A DNA stretch of 64,000 bases from Actinoplanes siamensis (GTDB lineage: Bacteria; Actinomycetota; Actinomycetes; Mycobacteriales; Micromonosporaceae): contig NZ_BOMW01000020.1 in the NCBI RefSeq assembly GCF_016862395.1, positions 62,001 to 126,000 on the forward strand. The letters are read 5' to 3'. The notes under the pieces are model-generated. The model searched no databases. It had not been told where the DNA came from and saw only the letters and a list, made by a program, of their open reading frames with translations. The position numbers and the translations under genes are program-made. Position 1 is the stretch's first letter, and every line of letters starts with the position of its first letter. Below are positions 62,541 through 64,000 of this stretch, in pieces.

Positions 62541-63196
62541 CGAGTCCTCCTCGTGCCGGCCGCGGCGGGGTCTCCGGTCGGGAGGCGCTCGGGGAATGGC
62601 GGGAGGATCGGGGTGAGCTGGGCGTGCGAGTCGCTGTCGGAGACGGCGGCGCAGGCGATGAGGGCGGCCCCGGCCGCGATGGCTTGCGCCGGGGTGTAGC
62701 GCACTCGTACCGGGCGGCTGTTGTCGCTGGTGATGGCGCGAACGTCGACGACGCCGCGCCGCCAGGTACAGACGGGGAGCCGCGTGTCGGGAACCGCCTT
62801 CACGGTGCCGGTGGCCAGCGCGTCAATCGCGGTCAGGAGTGCGGCGCTGCGCCGCAGCGTCTCCTCCCCGGCACGGGCCGCGTCCGCGTCGGCGCGCTCG
62901 CGGTCGTCCCCGTCGACTCGCTGGGCATGTGCCTTCGCCTGCTCGGTGAGGGCGTAGGCGGCGGCGTACTGCTCGATCAGCAGGGCCAGCTTGCCGCCAA
63001 GATGCTGCGCTCCGAGGTTGCTGGTCGAGTCGTGCTCGACTTCAGCGGCGGCCGGTGCCGGGCTGGAGGCGTCAGCGTCCTCGGTGATGAGGGGCCGGAA
63101 GAGGGCGTCGAGGAGGTCGGCCGGATCGATGCCGTCGGCGTGAGCGCGACGCGAGAGCGCGGTGAAGGCGGTGTCAGGTATGGCAATCAAAGGCAT
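62537..63196 (-). CDS. Hypothetical protein, paralogue-like to the next gene upstream
   Basis: 219 residues; ATG 63196 after TGGAG. Helical centre (LALLIEQYAAAYALTEQAKAH), then RVRYTPAQAIAAGAALIACAA, a segment that is similar in form to LRLTGAQALTVGAHLTAYAA in the 63267-63842 protein. The two probably share a domain of unknown function. Confidence 0.62.
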   Translation of the reverse strand: MPLIAIPDTAFTALSRRAHADGIDPADLLDALFRPLITEDADASSPAPAAAEVEHDSTSNLGAQHLGGKLALLIEQYAAAYALTEQAKAHAQRVDGDDRERADADAARAGEETLRRSAALLTAIDALATGTVKAVPDTRLPVCTWRRGVVDVRAITSDNSRPVRVRYTPAQAIAAGAALIACAAVSDSDSHAQLTPILPPFPERLPTGDPAAAGTRRTR

Positions 63197-63266
63197 GAGC
63201 TATCTCCATGGAGGTGATGGCGCGGCCGTGACCGGGTGCCGTCGGCCCGGCCGCGCCGATGGCGGG

Positions 63267-63842
63267 TCAGCGGGTCGCCGGGTATGCCACGGCGGCGGGC
63301 GGCGGCGTGCCGGGCACCACCGGGGCCGACCCGGTGCCCCGCAACGGGGACGGGACCGGGGCCGGTGCCGAGGTGGGAGCGGGCGACGAGGGCGCGACCG
63401 GAGCCGGGTGCATCGGCGTGGCCTGATCGGTAGGGAGCTGCGGCAGCGCCTCGGCGACCTTCAAGCCGGAGCGGTCGAGGCTGATCGCGGCGTACGCGGT
63501 CAAGTGCGCGCCCACCGTCAGGGCCTGCGCGCCGGTGAGTCGCAGCCGCACGGAGTTCGCTCGGTCATCGCGAGCGTGAATGGCGACCTCGCCGGTCGGC
63601 AGCGGCTGCACCGGCAGGAACGCCTCCGCGCTCACGTCGTCCGGCACGCTGTCGGCGAGCAGGTCCACGAGTGCGGCGTAGTGCCGTTGCGTCACCTCGT
63701 TGGCGTGCTGCGCGCGGGCGTACTGGGCGGCGTGGACCTCGGGGGTGGCGGCGGTACGGGACCGCTCGTACGCGACCTGCGCGTCCGCCCACGTTATGCA
63801 CAGGTTATTGATGACGGCGAGGATGTCGTCTCGGCTGGTCAT
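63267..63842 (-). CDS. Hypothetical protein with Pro-rich tail
   Basis: 191 residues; ATG 63842 after AGGGAG; a longer frame upstream has no ribosome binding site. Helical N-terminus (ILAVINNLCITWADAQVAYERS), a middle shared with its neighbour, and a Pro/Ala-rich end that is probably disordered. First gene of the leftward operon as visible here. Confidence 0.62.
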   Translation of the reverse strand: MTSRDDILAVINNLCITWADAQVAYERSRTAATPEVHAAQYARAQHANEVTQRHYAALVDLLADSVPDDVSAEAFLPVQPLPTGEVAIHARDDRANSVRLRLTGAQALTVGAHLTAYAAISLDRSGLKVAEALPQLPTDQATPMHPAPVAPSSPAPTSAPAPVPSPLRGTGSAPVVPGTPPPAAVAYPATR

Positions 63843-64000
63843 GGTGCGGCTCTCCCTGGAAGGCGAGATCGTTCGAGTCAGGGGTGAAGGCGTCGGCACC
63901 GGCGCGGCGGTGTACCGGGGCGGTATCGCCGGGGCGGGCCGGTGCCGCATGGGGCGCGGGCCGGGGGTGGTCGGCGGCCGGGCCGGTGCCGCGTCCGGCG
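63843..64000. other. Right edge; no gene resolved
   Basis: 158 bp upstream of the leftward operon. Very GC-rich; nothing can be called. Confidence 0.4.

Overview
The window is GC-rich, with coding regions of roughly 65-70% GC, GTG and TTG starts, purine-rich ribosome binding sites and tight ATGA/GTGA stop-start overlaps. It carries actinobacterial families: DUF1023 hydrolases, a Methyltransf_19 SAM methyltransferase, a Rv-type Tad/Flp locus, a BTAD regulator and an SCO3933-like mobile-element protein. I infer a filamentous actinomycete, possibly Micromonosporaceae. That placement is inference; no rRNA gene is present.

Layout. (1) 0-4 kb: the 3' end of a GH95-like glycosidase with a ricin-type lectin tail, a decayed GH2 gene, and an IS701-family element whose end supplies the stop codon of the neighbouring GntR gene. 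(2) 4-12.7 kb: a divergent aromatic-acid locus. An ABC importer (binding protein, two permeases, ATPase) and a GntR/FCD regulator run leftward. A five-gene translationally coupled operon runs rightward: RraA-type aldolase, PrpF-type tautomerase, extradiol dioxygenase, dehydrogenase and LigJ-like hydratase. Together they look like uptake of an aromatic acid and its conversion through 4-oxalomesaconate to pyruvate and oxaloacetate. (3) 13.35-13.42 kb: a terminator plus the 3' end of a tRNA, which looks like the outer attachment scar of an integrative element.

(4) 13.8-32 kb: a defence island full of IS debris. It has two large proteins joining an HsdM-like methyltransferase domain, an HsdS-like region and a HEPN-type RNxxxH motif, both with an altered methyltransferase motif IV. 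It also has an Mrr-like nuclease, a low-GC PD-(D/E)XK protein, and a two-gene operon of a 1350-residue adenine methyltransferase and a PLD-SNF2 helicase. (5) 32.9-36.5 kb: an ESX-type/DUF1023/lipoprotein trio and small DNA-binding proteins. (6) 36.9-51.3 kb: a Tad/Flp pilus locus (prepilin peptidase, TadZ/A/B/C, pilin, TadE/G-like pseudopilins) ending in a membrane-anchored LysM-BTAD regulator and a DUF2637-like membrane protein.

(7) 51.3-59.6 kb: a 2064-residue secreted RHS/YD-repeat toxin with a lower-GC tip and a two-helix membrane protein beside it (candidate immunity), bracketed by ISAs1-family wreckage. (8) 59.7-63.8 kb: a leftward operon of actinobacterial accessory genes of unknown function with one DNA-binding protein, probably part of a plasmid or integrative element that continues beyond the right edge. 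No integrase, RepSA, TraB, CRISPR array, rRNA or intact tRNA was found.
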